NCBI GenBank assembly: GCA_910575835.1
Contig: CAJTGB010000021.1
Coordinates: 16,807 to 80,806, forward strand
Direction: 5' to 3'
Length of the DNA stretch: 64,000 bases
From: Lachnospiraceae bacterium
GTDB lineage: Bacteria; Bacillota; Clostridia; Lachnospirales; Lachnospiraceae
The notes under the pieces are model-generated. The model had not been told where the DNA came from. It saw nothing but the letters and a program-made list of their open reading frames with translations, and searched no databases. Below, one piece after another: positions 20,069-30,121 of this stretch (position 1 is its first letter; each line of letters opens with the position of its first letter). The position numbers were made by a program, and so were the translations under genes.

Positions 20069-20833
20069 ATGCCGTATTCAATTATGATGGATGCCGGACA
20101 CGGAGGTCGTGATCCGGGTGCGGTCTATAACGGACGGCAGGAGAAGGATGACGCATTAAGGCTTACCCTGGCGGTAGGAGAGATTCTTCAGAATAACGGG
20201 ATCGACGTACAATATACAAGAACGACAGACGTATACCAGACACCTTATGAGAAAGCAATGGAGGTCAACAATGCAGGAGTGGATTTCTTCATATCTATTC
20301 ATAGGAATTCTTACCCGACAGACAACGAGGTGTCGGGAGTGGAGACGCTGGTATATGATCTGTCGGGATTGAAATACCAGATGGCGCAGGACATTAATGA
20401 CCAGTTAGAGGCGGTAGGTTTCGTGAATCTTGGGGTGAAGGCGCGCCCGAATCTGGTTGTGCTCAGAAGGACAAATATGCCGGCGCTTCTGGTTGAGGCC
20501 GGGTTCATTAATTCAGATGTGGACAACAGATTGTTTGACGATAATTTCCAGGATATTGCGCAGGCGATCGCCGGAGGTGTTCTGGATACGCTGGATTCGG
20601 CAGGAATCATTAAGGATGACAGCTTCCGCGTACAGGTGGGAGCGTATCGGAACCGAAGATATGCGGAGAGGCTGCTGAATGAATTATTGGAACAGGGATT
20701 TTCAGCGTTCATTGACGACTCCGGGCCGTATATCCGTGTGCAGGTCGGGGATTTTACCGATATGGACGATGCGGTGGACATGGAGCAGAGACTTAAGCAG
20801 GCCGGGTATCCGACGGTTATTGTAAACGGTTAG
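20069..20833 (+). CDS. N-acetylmuramoyl-L-alanine amidase with SPOR domain
   Basis: 254 residues. Amidase_3 catalytic domain occupies about 1-175: MMDAGHGGRDPGA holds the first zinc His, then a Glu in the QEKDDALRL region, SIHRNS the second His, and LVEAGFINS the catalytic Glu. Residues 185-254 form a SPOR domain (FRVQVGAYRNRRYAERLL) that binds denuded glycan. No signal peptide is visible, unlike most wall amidases, so export or a role at lysis/sporulation is unresolved. It is convergent with the two-component operon. Confidence 0.92.
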   Translation: MPYSIMMDAGHGGRDPGAVYNGRQEKDDALRLTLAVGEILQNNGIDVQYTRTTDVYQTPYEKAMEVNNAGVDFFISIHRNSYPTDNEVSGVETLVYDLSGLKYQMAQDINDQLEAVGFVNLGVKARPNLVVLRRTNMPALLVEAGFINSDVDNRLFDDNFQDIAQAIAGGVLDTLDSAGIIKDDSFRVQVGAYRNRRYAERLLNELLEQGFSAFIDDSGPYIRVQVGDFTDMDDAVDMEQRLKQAGYPTVIVNG

Positions 20834-20848
20834 TACATATTGTACTGA

Positions 20849-20889
20849 TACAGCATTGCACAATTAGCAGTGAATTGTGCAATGCTGTA
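20849..20889. terminator. Bidirectional terminator between amidase and histidine kinase
   Basis: Perfect 17-bp stem (TACAGCATTGCACAATT and its complement, loop of 7) between two convergent genes; no long T tract, but its strength and position fit. Confidence 0.8.
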
Positions 20890-22302
20890 CTAACCATTTA
20901 CTCTGGGCAGGGAGAAGATGAATTCGGTTCCCACACCTTCTGTGCTGACCACATTGATATTCTCGCCGTGCGCCTGGATAGCCTCCTTGACAATAGTAAG
21001 GCCCAGGCCCGTTCCTTTCTTGTCTTTCCCGCGGGAGAGATCGGATTTGTAGAACCGTTCCCAGATTTTATTCAGTGAACTTCTTGGGATTCCGATACCG
21101 TCATCCTTTATCGAGGTGTACACCTTCTCGCCGCGTTCGGTGGTCTCGATGGTTATAACAGAATCCGGGTCGCTGAACTTAATGGCGTTATCCAGCAGAT
21201 TGTAGAGCACCTGTTGGATTTTGCGTTTGTCTGCATTGACATTCAGATGCTTTGCGGCAAGTATCACTTCTATAGAAATCTTCTTCTGTGTGCAGGTGCC
21301 TTCAAAGGAGGCCGCAACATGCTTGATCATATCATGGATGTCAAATACTTCCTTATTCAGCAGTATATTTTTGTTGTCAAATTCATTCAGGGTCAGAAGA
21401 TCCTGAGTAAGGTCGGTCAGGCGTTCAGTTTCGAATAATATGATCTTAAGATATTTGTCATACAGTTCCGGCGGTATGGTGCCGTCGGCCATGGCTTCTA
21501 CATAGCCTTTGATCGATGTAAGAGGAGAGCGGAAGTCATGGGAGACGTTGGCGACAAATTTCTTCTGATAATCATCCATATCCCGCAGATGTGAGGACAT
21601 ATAGTTCAGAGACGCGGACAGATAGCCCATCTCGTCCTCGGTATTTACAGGGATCTCGTATTCCAGGTTGCCGGAAGCGTACTGAGTGGCAGCCTCCGTG
21701 ATCTTGCGCAGCGGGCGGTAGATAAAATAATGGAAAGCCAGCAGGATCGCGAATGAGAGGATATATATCACAAACATTGTGATGATCGCCGCGTTCATTA
21801 GGATATTCTGAGTGCCGCGGATATCTGAGATATATTTGTGAATCAGCAGGTATCCGTTGGGGGTATATCCGTATACGACCGGTGCAAGCACCGTCATGAC
21901 ATCTTCGTCAAAAAAATCGTGGTAAGTGCCTGTCTGGTACTGATGCCCGCCGCTCTCCGCAGGATTAAAATTCTCGATATACCTTGGCGCGCCCGGATAA
22001 TCCTCCGATTCTGCCGCCGCTATCATAACGCCGTCCTTATCCACGAACCACACCGCTGCTTCCAACTGTATCTCCATCCCGGATAACTGGTGGTGTACCG
22101 CGTTCAAATCCAGAGTCTCGTCAAAATACGAAGGCAGATAATTGCTGGCGATCAGGCTGGCCTCCCGATAGAGAGAGGTAGCCGTCTTCTTCTCCAATGG
22201 ACTCTCCGTCAGATTGAAGGTCAGTGTTGCCACCGTGAATACGCTTAAGAATCCGAAGATGATATATACGATAATGAATTTCAGGTATAACGTGCTGCGC
22301 AT
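20890..22302 (-). CDS. Sensor histidine kinase (two transmembrane segments, HAMP)
   Basis: 470 residues. Membrane helix near residues 8-30, an extracellular sensing domain, a second helix near 170-195, HAMP, then HisKA with FVANVSHDFRSPLTSIKGY (His is the phosphorylation site) and HATPase with NLLDNAIKF, KDDGIGI and KGTGLGL. It is the partner of the response regulator just upstream on the same strand, 22 bases apart. The stimulus is unknown. Confidence 0.94.
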   Translation of the reverse strand: MRSTLYLKFIIVYIIFGFLSVFTVATLTFNLTESPLEKKTATSLYREASLIASNYLPSYFDETLDLNAVHHQLSGMEIQLEAAVWFVDKDGVMIAAAESEDYPGAPRYIENFNPAESGGHQYQTGTYHDFFDEDVMTVLAPVVYGYTPNGYLLIHKYISDIRGTQNILMNAAIITMFVIYILSFAILLAFHYFIYRPLRKITEAATQYASGNLEYEIPVNTEDEMGYLSASLNYMSSHLRDMDDYQKKFVANVSHDFRSPLTSIKGYVEAMADGTIPPELYDKYLKIILFETERLTDLTQDLLTLNEFDNKNILLNKEVFDIHDMIKHVAASFEGTCTQKKISIEVILAAKHLNVNADKRKIQQVLYNLLDNAIKFSDPDSVITIETTERGEKVYTSIKDDGIGIPRSSLNKIWERFYKSDLSRGKDKKGTGLGLTIVKEAIQAHGENINVVSTEGVGTEFIFSLPRVNG

Positions 22303-22324
22303 AGGGTCTCCTTTAGATCAGATA

Positions 22325-23029
22325 TTATTTTACCTCAAATTTGTATCCAATGCCCCAGACGGTGCTGATCCCCCAGGAACCGTGGTCTTTGATTTTCTCG
22401 CGCAGACGTTTGATATGAACGTCGACGGTGCGGGTGTCTCCGATATATTCGTATCCCCAGATCTGGTCGAGGAGCTGCTCCCGCGTAAATACCTGATTCG
22501 GAGATGAGGCCAGGAAATACAGCAGCTCCAGTTCCTTGGGCGGCATATCAACTCTCAGTTCGTCAACCAGAACGGAGTAATTAGTGAGATTGATGGAGAT
22601 GCCGGGATACTCGACACATTTGCCCTTGTCTTCTCTGGCGGCCTCCGGTTTGGGAACGGTCTGGTAGCGGCGAAGGACGGCCTTGACCCTGGCGACCAGT
22701 TCTTTGGAATCGAAGGGCTTCATAATATAGTCGTCCGCACCCAGTTCTAAGCCAAGGACCTTGTCGAAGACCTCGCCCTTTGCCGAGAGCATGATGATCG
22801 GAACGCTGGATCTTGCCCGGATCTCCCGGCATACCTGATAACCGTCGATACCAGGAAGCATAAGGTCCAGAAGGATCAGATTCGGCTGGTAGGTCTCCTG
22901 GGCGATGAGGGCCTTTTCGCCGTCGTACACCATCATGGTATCAAAGCATTCCTTGGTGAGGTATAGAGATATCAGTTCCGCAATGTTCTCGTCGTCGTCT
23001 ACGATTAAGATTTTCTGTTTATTTACCAT
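22325..23029 (-). CDS. OmpR-family response regulator
   Basis: 234 residues. Receiver domain with acidic pair in IVDDDENIAE, phosphorylated Asp in LLDLMLPGIDGY, and Lys in DDYIMKPF. The C-terminal winged helix (EQLLDQIWGYEY, RTVDVHIKRLREKI) binds DNA. First gene of a two-gene operon with its histidine kinase. Confidence 0.95.
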   Translation of the reverse strand: MVNKQKILIVDDDENIAELISLYLTKECFDTMMVYDGEKALIAQETYQPNLILLDLMLPGIDGYQVCREIRARSSVPIIMLSAKGEVFDKVLGLELGADDYIMKPFDSKELVARVKAVLRRYQTVPKPEAAREDKGKCVEYPGISINLTNYSVLVDELRVDMPPKELELLYFLASSPNQVFTREQLLDQIWGYEYIGDTRTVDVHIKRLREKIKDHGSWGISTVWGIGYKFEVK

Positions 23030-23080
23030 ATATGATTGCCTCCACAGGTTGTCAATGATTGATTCGGTCTTATCTCAGAT

Positions 23081-25456
23081 TTACTTCAGTTCAACGATCG
23101 TCACGCCGGCGTCGCCCTCGCCGAAGGCGCCGAGCCGGAAGGACTTGACATGCTTCTGGCGTCTGAGATAATTATGGATGCCTGCGCGCAGCGCGCCGGT
23201 CCCTTTGCCGTGAACGACACGGACAGAGGAGAGATGCGCGAGTGCGGCGTCATCCAGATACTTGTCCAGTTCCGCGATAGCTTCATCTACGGTCTTGCCG
23301 AGAAGATTGATCTCCGGGCTTACAGAGAAGGACTTGCCCATCTTCATCTTGCCCTTGGAGGTCTTATGCATCTGCTTGGCGGAATAAGACGGAGCCTCTT
23401 CTATGATCTCCAGATCGGAGATATGGAGCTGGGAACGCAGAATTCCCATCTGTACGGTTACATTGCCCCTTGAATCGGGGAGAGAGGTAACCGTTCCGTT
23501 CAGGTTCATGCTCAGAACTCTGACAGATTCACCGAGTTTAAAATCCGAAGGCTTATGCTGCTTGTGCGGCTTTTTGGATTCCAGCGTCGTATGGGAACTG
23601 ACGGAAGCCATCTTCTTACGCAGCCGCTCCCGCTCCTTCTCCATCTCTGCTGCGGAAATGTTCTCCTTGCCGAATTTGTGGAAATTGCGGATGGTCTCGT
23701 CAGCAGTTTCCTTGGCGTCCGCTAAAATGGCGTGTGCCTTTTCGTTGGCTTCGCGAAGGATCCGTTCCTTCTGTTCTTCTAACCGCTCCTGCTTCTGACG
23801 GACTTCGGTTTTCAGCCGTTCCAACTCGCGCTTGTAAGCGTTGATCTCATCCTGTTCCTTCTGGATGGTGCGTTTGCTGGTTTCAAGATCCGTGAGCAGG
23901 TCCTCGAAGGATTCATCTTGTTCTGTCAGGTGGGTCTTCGCTTCTTCTATGATATAGTCAGGCAGTCCAAGCTTGCCCGCGATGGCAAATGCATTGCTCT
24001 TCCCGGGAATCCCGATCAGGAGCCGGTAAGTTGGGCGAAGGGTTTCAAGGTCAAACTCACAACAGGCGTTCTCCACCTGAGGAGTGGACAGGGCGTAGAC
24101 CTTAAGCTCGCTGTAATGGGTGGTTGCCATGGTGCGGATCCCCCGTTGGTGCAAGTGGTTCAAGATCGCGGTGGCAAGGGCGGCTCCTTCGGTAGGATCC
24201 GTCCCGGCGCCGAGCTCGTCAAAAAGAACAAGCGAATGCTCATCCACATGCTTCAAGAAGGATACGATATTGGTCATATGGGAGGAGAAGGTACTGAGGC
24301 TCTGCTCAATACTCTGCTCGTCGCCGATATCGGCATATACATGTTCGAATACGGCCAGTTTGGAACGGTCCAGCGCGGGAATGTGAAGCCCCGCCTGTCC
24401 CATCAGCGTAAACAGGCCCACAGTTTTCAGAGAGACCGTTTTTCCGCCGGTGTTAGGGCCGGTAACGATCAGAAGGTCAAAGGCATCCCCAAGTGTGACG
24501 GTAATAGGAACGACCTGCTTCCTGTCAAGAAGCGGGTGCCGTCCTTCCCGTATGTGGATGCGTCCTTCTGTGTTGAATATCGGCATGGATGCGTTCATAT
24601 CCAGCGCAAGGCATCCTCTTGCGAAAATAAAATCAAGCTCGCCGAGGACAGAGTAATTGGTTCGGATCGCCTCCGTATATTGAGCGGTGTCTTCGCTTAA
24701 GCGTGCGAGGATCACCTGAATCTCCTCCTGTTCCTTGCCGTAGAGCTCTTTTAAGTCGTTGTTGAGCTTAACTACGGCCATAGGTTCGATAAATAATGTG
24801 GAACCGGTGGAGGACTGGTCGTGGATCAATCCAGAGACCTGGCTTCGGTGTTCTGCCTTTACCGGAATGCAGTAGCGGTCTCCGCGCATGGTTATGATCG
24901 GATCCTGCAGGTAAGTGCGCAGGGAACCGTTGACCATGCCGGCCAGGGTCGAATGTACCTTATCGTTCATCTGGCTGATGGAGCGGCGGATATGCTTCAA
25001 AGTGCCGCTTGCGTCGTCACTGATCTCGTCTTCTTCGAGAATGCAGCGCCGGATCTCGGCGGTTAACAGGGTCAATGGTTCTAACTGTTGGAAAAAAGGA
25101 TCCAGACAGTCTTCCAGATCGTCGTTGTTGTCGTGTCTGCCGTATGCTTTGGCGCGTCCGGCAGTTTCAAGGAGCTTGCAGATCCGAAGCAGTTCTCCGC
25201 TTCCGAGCGCCGCGCCGACTTCTAAGCGCCTTAGAGAGTCGTTGACCGGATTGCATCCGCTAAAAGATATCCTTCCCTTTTTAACGATGCGTGTAAATGC
25301 GGCGGCTGTCTGCTGCTGGGCAGCGTTAATGTCTGACAGAGAGATCATGGGCTTAAGCTTCCGGCAGAGTTCCCTACCGTTAAAAGAAGAAGCGTGATCC
25401 GTCAGCATTTCAATTATCTTATTGTATTCTAGTTTGTTTAATGTTTTCTTATTCAT
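23081..25456 (-). CDS. mutS2: MutS2 family ATPase / endonuclease
   Basis: 791 residues with the ATG at 25456; the frame is open further upstream but this start matches the family (NKKTLNKLEYNKI). Core and clamp regions come first, then the ABC-type ATPase with Walker A VTGPNTGGKT and Walker B LVLFDELGAGTDP, a long coiled coil, and a C-terminal Smr nuclease domain (GKTVDEAIAELDKYL, VRVVHGKGTGALR). In Firmicutes MutS2 acts on branched DNA and collided ribosomes. Single gene, divergent from the HtrA-like gene. Confidence 0.96.
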   Translation of the reverse strand: MNKKTLNKLEYNKIIEMLTDHASSFNGRELCRKLKPMISLSDINAAQQQTAAAFTRIVKKGRISFSGCNPVNDSLRRLEVGAALGSGELLRICKLLETAGRAKAYGRHDNNDDLEDCLDPFFQQLEPLTLLTAEIRRCILEEDEISDDASGTLKHIRRSISQMNDKVHSTLAGMVNGSLRTYLQDPIITMRGDRYCIPVKAEHRSQVSGLIHDQSSTGSTLFIEPMAVVKLNNDLKELYGKEQEEIQVILARLSEDTAQYTEAIRTNYSVLGELDFIFARGCLALDMNASMPIFNTEGRIHIREGRHPLLDRKQVVPITVTLGDAFDLLIVTGPNTGGKTVSLKTVGLFTLMGQAGLHIPALDRSKLAVFEHVYADIGDEQSIEQSLSTFSSHMTNIVSFLKHVDEHSLVLFDELGAGTDPTEGAALATAILNHLHQRGIRTMATTHYSELKVYALSTPQVENACCEFDLETLRPTYRLLIGIPGKSNAFAIAGKLGLPDYIIEEAKTHLTEQDESFEDLLTDLETSKRTIQKEQDEINAYKRELERLKTEVRQKQERLEEQKERILREANEKAHAILADAKETADETIRNFHKFGKENISAAEMEKERERLRKKMASVSSHTTLESKKPHKQHKPSDFKLGESVRVLSMNLNGTVTSLPDSRGNVTVQMGILRSQLHISDLEIIEEAPSYSAKQMHKTSKGKMKMGKSFSVSPEINLLGKTVDEAIAELDKYLDDAALAHLSSVRVVHGKGTGALRAGIHNYLRRQKHVKSFRLGAFGEGDAGVTIVELK

Positions 25457-25595
25457 ATTCATCACCTGGATATATTCTAACCTATTTACGCCATAAAAGA
25501 AAGAGAGAAATATTGAACAATTGCTGTTCATAGGTTATACTATATGAATAGGGCGTATACCCGGGAAGGAATATAATAAGGAGAAGGATGCGTCT

Positions 25596-26882
25596 ATGGA
25601 AGAGCATAGAGACCCAAAAGAAGAATTACATCCAAACGAAGAGCCGCAGGAGGATTCGTCGGAGTATTCCTTTATGCAGGAGAGGATTAAGCTCGACCGG
25701 CGGGGAATAAGAAAAGGTTTATTCAAGATGGCTGGCTTTGGCCTGGTATTCGGGATTTTTGCCTGCTTTAGTTTTACTGCGTTGAAACCGGTGATGGACA
25801 GTATTTTCCAGGATGACCCGCAGAAGGTGACGATTCCGCAGGAAGAGCCTGATGAGGAAGAGGTGGCAGAACCGGTGCCGGAGCCTGAGGAACCGGCGGC
25901 GCAGCAGACTCTTGATGCGGACAGTTACCGTCAGATGCAGCAGTCATTGACGGCGATCGGCATTGAGGCGAACCGTTCGGTAGTGGAGATCGTGGCGTCG
26001 GCGAAGGAGAAGGACTGGACGGAAGAGTCGAAGGATTATAAGAACAGTGTGTCCGGTCTGATCGTTGCGGATAACGGACGGGAGCTTCTGATACTCGGGA
26101 AGTCATCGGTTGCGAAGGAAGCGCAGGAATTGCGGGTAATATTCAATGACGGCAATGCGTATCCGGCGGTGCTTAAAAAGAGCGACGGAACCCTGGGAAT
26201 CGGAATCTATGCGGTGAGCCGTTCCGAGCTTCAGGATTCGACGTGGGCGCAGATTGAGACGGCGGTGCTGGGGAGTTCCAATGCTATGTCCAAGGGGGAC
26301 GTTGCGATCGTACTTGGCAAGCCATTCGGTTATGCGGGCGCTATGGGATTCGGATCGATAGCGTCGGGGAAGAATACGCTGGATCTGGCGGACAGGCAAT
26401 ACCGGCTGATCAATACGGATATTGCGGGGTCTAAGAACGGAAGCGGCTTTATCGTGAATCTTAAGGGGGAGACGATTGCCCTGATTGACCAGAGCGCGGC
26501 GGAAGAAGGAAGCACGGAGCTGATTATCGGGTATGGGATCACGGATGTGAAGGATGTGATCGAATGCCTGTCTAATGGACAGGGGGTTCCGTATATCGGA
26601 ATCTACGGTGTGGATGTCACGGAGGAGATAGAGGAGCAGGGAATTCCCAAGGGCCTGTATGTGAAGAATGTAGAAGCAGATTCTCCGGCAATGACAGCGG
26701 GGATCCAGAACGGTGATGTTATTACCAGCATCGGTGACAAGGATGTTGTGACTTATGATGCGTATCATCAGGCGTTGATGGAAGAGAAGGTCGGAAGTGA
26801 AGTTACGGTGAAGGGCCAGCGTCAGGGGGCCGACGGCTATGTGGATATTGATTTTGCCGTGACGATTGGGAGTAAGGAGTAA
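25596..26882 (+). CDS. HtrA-like membrane protein with degenerate protease and PDZ domain
   Basis: 428 residues: cytosolic N-terminus, one membrane helix (about 45-67), acidic Pro/Glu linker, trypsin-like domain, C-terminal PDZ. The HtrA fold is recognisable, but the three catalytic positions are gone: the His motif reads LLILGKSSV, the Asp motif GTLGIGIYAV, and the nucleophile motif SKNGSGFIVN in place of GNSGGPLVN. The PDZ carboxylate-loop region (PYIGIYGVDV, ADSPAMTAGIQNGDVI) is intact. It therefore probably senses or scaffolds rather than cuts. It is divergent from mutS2. Confidence 0.85.
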   Translation: MEEHRDPKEELHPNEEPQEDSSEYSFMQERIKLDRRGIRKGLFKMAGFGLVFGIFACFSFTALKPVMDSIFQDDPQKVTIPQEEPDEEEVAEPVPEPEEPAAQQTLDADSYRQMQQSLTAIGIEANRSVVEIVASAKEKDWTEESKDYKNSVSGLIVADNGRELLILGKSSVAKEAQELRVIFNDGNAYPAVLKKSDGTLGIGIYAVSRSELQDSTWAQIETAVLGSSNAMSKGDVAIVLGKPFGYAGAMGFGSIASGKNTLDLADRQYRLINTDIAGSKNGSGFIVNLKGETIALIDQSAAEEGSTELIIGYGITDVKDVIECLSNGQGVPYIGIYGVDVTEEIEEQGIPKGLYVKNVEADSPAMTAGIQNGDVITSIGDKDVVTYDAYHQALMEEKVGSEVTVKGQRQGADGYVDIDFAVTIGSKE

Positions 26883-26958
26883 GATATGATTTAGCCGTGA
26901 CGATTGGGAGTAAGGAGTAAGATATGATTTAGCCGTGACGGTTGGGAGTGAGAATATG
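26844..26958 (+). repeat. 38-bp tandem repeats at the 3' end of the HtrA-like gene
   Basis: Three units beginning at 26844, 26883 and 26921. The first is the end of the gene including its stop; the second differs from it at only a few positions, the third decays after about 30 bases. Confidence 0.9.
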
Positions 26959-27057
26959 GGGTAAGAAAATGGAGTAAGAGAGGTACGGGGAATTATTACG
27001 TTATCCGGTACCGCAAAAACAGACAGCACGAGAATTAAGACAGAAAGAGGCGGGAAT

Positions 27058-28002
27058 ATGAGATATATCAACACCCTCCGCGAGGGAGAGACGATCAGGA
27101 ACATTTATCTGTGCAAGGGGAAGCGCTCAGCGGAGACAAGAAACGGGAAACCATACGACAATCTGATCCTTCAGGACAAAACCGGGGTACTGGATGGGAA
27201 GGTCTGGGATCCGAATTCAGGAGGGATCGCGGATTATGACGAGATGGATTTTATAGAAGTATACGGAGAAGTTATCAACTATAACAATAATCTTCAACTG
27301 AATATCAAGCAGATCCGCAAAGCGGAGGAGGCTGAGTATTCTATGGCGGATTATCTTCCGACCAGCGAGAAGAATACAGAGAAGATGTACCAGGAGCTTC
27401 TTGGTTATGTGAAGAAGATCGATAATCCGTATCTAAGACAGGTAGTGGAGTATTATTTCGTAAAGGACGAGGCATTTATCCGAAGGTTCAAGTCGCACTC
27501 GGCGGCTAAGAGCGTTCATCATGGGTTCTCGGGAGGGCTTCTGGAGCACACGCTGAGTGTGGTGAAGTTCTGTGAGTATATGACGGGGGCGTATCCGATC
27601 CTGAACAGGGATGTACTCTATACGGCGGCTATCTGCCATGATATCGGCAAGATCAAGGAACTGTCGCCGTTCCCGGAGAATGACTATACCGATGACGGGC
27701 AGTTACTTGGACATATTGTGATTGGCGTGGAGATGGTCAGCGAGGCGGTGAGGACGATACCGGATTTCCCGGAGAAGCTGGCAAGCGAATTAAAACACTG
27801 TATCGTGGCGCATCATGGTGAACTGGAATACGGGTCGCCGAAGAAGCCGGCGCTTGCAGAGGCGTTTGCGCTGAATTTTGCAGATTGTGCGGACGCGAAG
27901 ATGCAGACGTTGACGGAAATATTCAAAGATAAGAACACATATGACTGGCTTGGGTATAACAGGCTGTTTGAAACGAATCTGAGGAAGACGATGGGGACGT
28001 AG
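27058..28002 (+). CDS. yhaM: 3'-5' exoribonuclease YhaM family (OB fold plus HD domain)
   Basis: 314 residues. The N-terminal OB fold (residues about 15-90) binds nucleic acid; the HD phosphohydrolase domain follows with HHGFSGGLLEHTLSV, AAICHDIGKIKEL and CIVAHHGELEYGS providing metal ligands. In Bacillus YhaM degrades RNA and ssDNA. The protein starts near its ATG with no extra N-terminal domain. Monocistronic as far as visible. Confidence 0.94.
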   Translation: MRYINTLREGETIRNIYLCKGKRSAETRNGKPYDNLILQDKTGVLDGKVWDPNSGGIADYDEMDFIEVYGEVINYNNNLQLNIKQIRKAEEAEYSMADYLPTSEKNTEKMYQELLGYVKKIDNPYLRQVVEYYFVKDEAFIRRFKSHSAAKSVHHGFSGGLLEHTLSVVKFCEYMTGAYPILNRDVLYTAAICHDIGKIKELSPFPENDYTDDGQLLGHIVIGVEMVSEAVRTIPDFPEKLASELKHCIVAHHGELEYGSPKKPALAEAFALNFADCADAKMQTLTEIFKDKNTYDWLGYNRLFETNLRKTMGT

Positions 28003-28223
28003 TAAGTTTGCTACGTCTCAAATTGAATTTGGCACTACATCCGGTCTCAGACTTTAGTTTTTGCCCGGATGGAGTGTTCGTACATTATTGCGTTAATCTT
28101 GAAGTAATAGTGCTTGATATTCGTGTCAGGTGTGCGTCTGCGAACTGCTGCGGTGGCATCGTTGACCGCCGACAACGTAGTTTGATGGAAACTTAGGCGA
28201 GGAGGTTAACCTGAATATAATGC

Positions 28224-28429
28224 AGACAGTACACTGGTACACTGAAAAATAAGTTCCTAGCCATATAACTGGTTACTTATTATTTGGTGTACTGGGGCGA
28301 TATTCCTGCGAAGCAACGAGCCAAGCAATTATGTTTGCACGGATATTCGATGACTGCCGCGAGGGTCGAAGGCCCCGCAGCTTGCTGCACTGGAATTTTG
28401 ATGCTCCGTCAGCTTGCTGCGGGGTTTTT
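28224..28429 (+). ncRNA. Structured intergenic RNA candidate upstream of rlmD
   Basis: In the 454-base gap between yhaM and rlmD: a long imperfect helix (GGTACACTGAAAAATAAGT at 28237-28255 with 28275-28295), then a compact block 28308-28362 containing GCAACGAGCCAAGC and TTTGCACGGATATT. A terminator follows (CCCCGCAGC paired with GCTGCGGGG, T run, 28373-28429). The middle block recurs inside the ICE at 35131-35186. A second hairpin (CATCCGG...CCGGATG) lies at 28040-28073 outside these bounds. I cannot name the RNA class. It ends 27 bases before rlmD, so cis regulation is possible. Confidence 0.5.
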
Positions 28430-28456
28430 GATTATATGGAGAAACAGAGGTATATT

Positions 28457-30121
28457 ATGAAGAAGAATGACGTCGTTACAGTTACAGTTGAGGATATGGG
28501 AATTGCCGGGGAAGGCATCGGGAAAGTGGACGGATATACGTTATTTATCAAAGACGCTGTTATTGGAGACATGGTGGAAGCTAAGATCATGAAGGCGAAG
28601 AAAAATTACGGGTATGCAAGGCTTATGAAGATCATCCGTCCGTCGCAATATCGTGTGGAGCCTAAGTGTCCGGCAGCACGTCAATGCGGCGGCTGTCAGA
28701 TACAGGCTATGAGTTATGATAAGCAGTTGGAATTCAAAGAGCAGAAGGTGAAAAATAATCTGATGCGTATCGGCGGGATTCCAGGGGAGGTGCTGGATTC
28801 TATTCTGGAGCCTGCCTGCGGTATGGTGCAGCCCTACAGATACCGGAACAAGGCACAATATCCTGTTGGAAGAGATAAAAACGGCAGCCTTATAGCAGGC
28901 TTCTATGCGGGGCGGACACATCAGATCATACCATGTCAGGATTGCAGTCTTGGAGTAGAAGTGAATAGTGATATCCTGAGAATGATACTTGAATTTATGG
29001 AGAAATATCAGATAGAGCCTTATGATGAAGGACGGCATAAGGGACTGGTACGTCACATTCTGCTTCGGTACGGTTTTGCAACGGGAGAGATCATGGTATG
29101 CCTGGTGCTTAATGGAAGAAAGCTTCCGCATGCGAAGGAACTGACCGGAAGACTCTCGGAGATTCGAGGGATGACCAGTATTACGGTCAGCGTTAATACG
29201 GAGAAGACGAATGTGATTATGGGCGGCGAGATCATAACGCTGTGGGGGCAGGACTATATCACAGATTATATCAAAGATGTGAAATATCAGATATCTCCGC
29301 TGTCATTCTATCAGGTAAACCCGGTGCAGACCAGGAAGCTGTATGAGACTGCGCTTCAATATGCCGGATTGACTGAGAATGAAACTGTGTGGGATGTGTA
29401 CTGCGGAATCGGGACCATCTCACTGTTTCTGGCGCAAAAAGCGGGGAAGGTCTATGGTGTGGAGATTGTTCCTCAGGCGATCGAGGATGCGAAGAAGAAT
29501 GCCGAGATCAACGGGATGGATAATGTAGAATTTTATGTGGGGAAGGCGGAGGAGATCCTTCCGAAGTTCTATGCGGATTATGCGGCAAGTCATCCGGGGC
29601 AGCAGGCGCGGGCAGATGTGATGGTAGTGGATCCTCCAAGGAAAGGATGCGAGGAGTCTGTGCTTGATACGATGGTACAGATGCAGCCGCAGAGGATCGT
29701 GTATGTGAGCTGTGATTCGGCGACGCTTGCCAGGGATGTGAAATATCTTAGGGAGAGAGGGTATGAGTTGGAGAAGGGGAGGGTGGTGGATATGTTTCCG
29801 CAGACGTGTCATGTGGAGACGGTATGTTTATTGTCCAAACTTCATGCGGACCAACATATCGAGGTGGAGCTTCAGATGGACGAGCTTGATTTGACGGCTG
29901 CGGAGAGCAAAGCCACTTATGAGGAAATCAAAAATTATGTGTTGGAGCATACGGGATTGAAAGTCATTAGTTTGTATATCGCACAGGTAAAGGAAAAATG
30001 TGGTATTATTGAGAGGGAAAATTATAATCTGCCAAAATCGGAAAATTCCAGACAACCCAAATGTCCGCCAGAGAAAGAAAAGGCTATAAGGGAAGCATTG
30101 GAACATTTTCGTATGATTTGA
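28457..30121 (+). CDS. rlmD: 23S rRNA (uracil-1939-C5)-methyltransferase RlmD type, with C-terminal extension
   Basis: 554 residues. N-terminal TRAM domain, Fe-S cysteines in CPAARQCGGCQIQ plus a later Cys (PCQDCSLG), then the SAM domain with WDVYCGIGTISLFLA, DPPRKGCEES and the catalytic Cys in YVSCDSATLARD. After the normal end there are about 90 extra residues (from LSKLHAD), often seen in Clostridia. Start at 28457 has CAGAGG upstream; the frame is open back through the terminator hairpin but that part is not coding. Last clearly chromosomal gene before the AT-rich island. Confidence 0.92.
   Translation: MKKNDVVTVTVEDMGIAGEGIGKVDGYTLFIKDAVIGDMVEAKIMKAKKNYGYARLMKIIRPSQYRVEPKCPAARQCGGCQIQAMSYDKQLEFKEQKVKNNLMRIGGIPGEVLDSILEPACGMVQPYRYRNKAQYPVGRDKNGSLIAGFYAGRTHQIIPCQDCSLGVEVNSDILRMILEFMEKYQIEPYDEGRHKGLVRHILLRYGFATGEIMVCLVLNGRKLPHAKELTGRLSEIRGMTSITVSVNTEKTNVIMGGEIITLWGQDYITDYIKDVKYQISPLSFYQVNPVQTRKLYETALQYAGLTENETVWDVYCGIGTISLFLAQKAGKVYGVEIVPQAIEDAKKNAEINGMDNVEFYVGKAEEILPKFYADYAASHPGQQARADVMVVDPPRKGCEESVLDTMVQMQPQRIVYVSCDSATLARDVKYLRERGYELEKGRVVDMFPQTCHVETVCLLSKLHADQHIEVELQMDELDLTAAESKATYEEIKNYVLEHTGLKVISLYIAQVKEKCGIIERENYNLPKSENSRQPKCPPEKEKAIREALEHFRMI

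Noticed and set aside
26103..27104. 333-codon minus-strand frame over the HtrA-like gene
   Set aside because: Crosses tandem repeats and a promoter region, composition of an antisense shadow.
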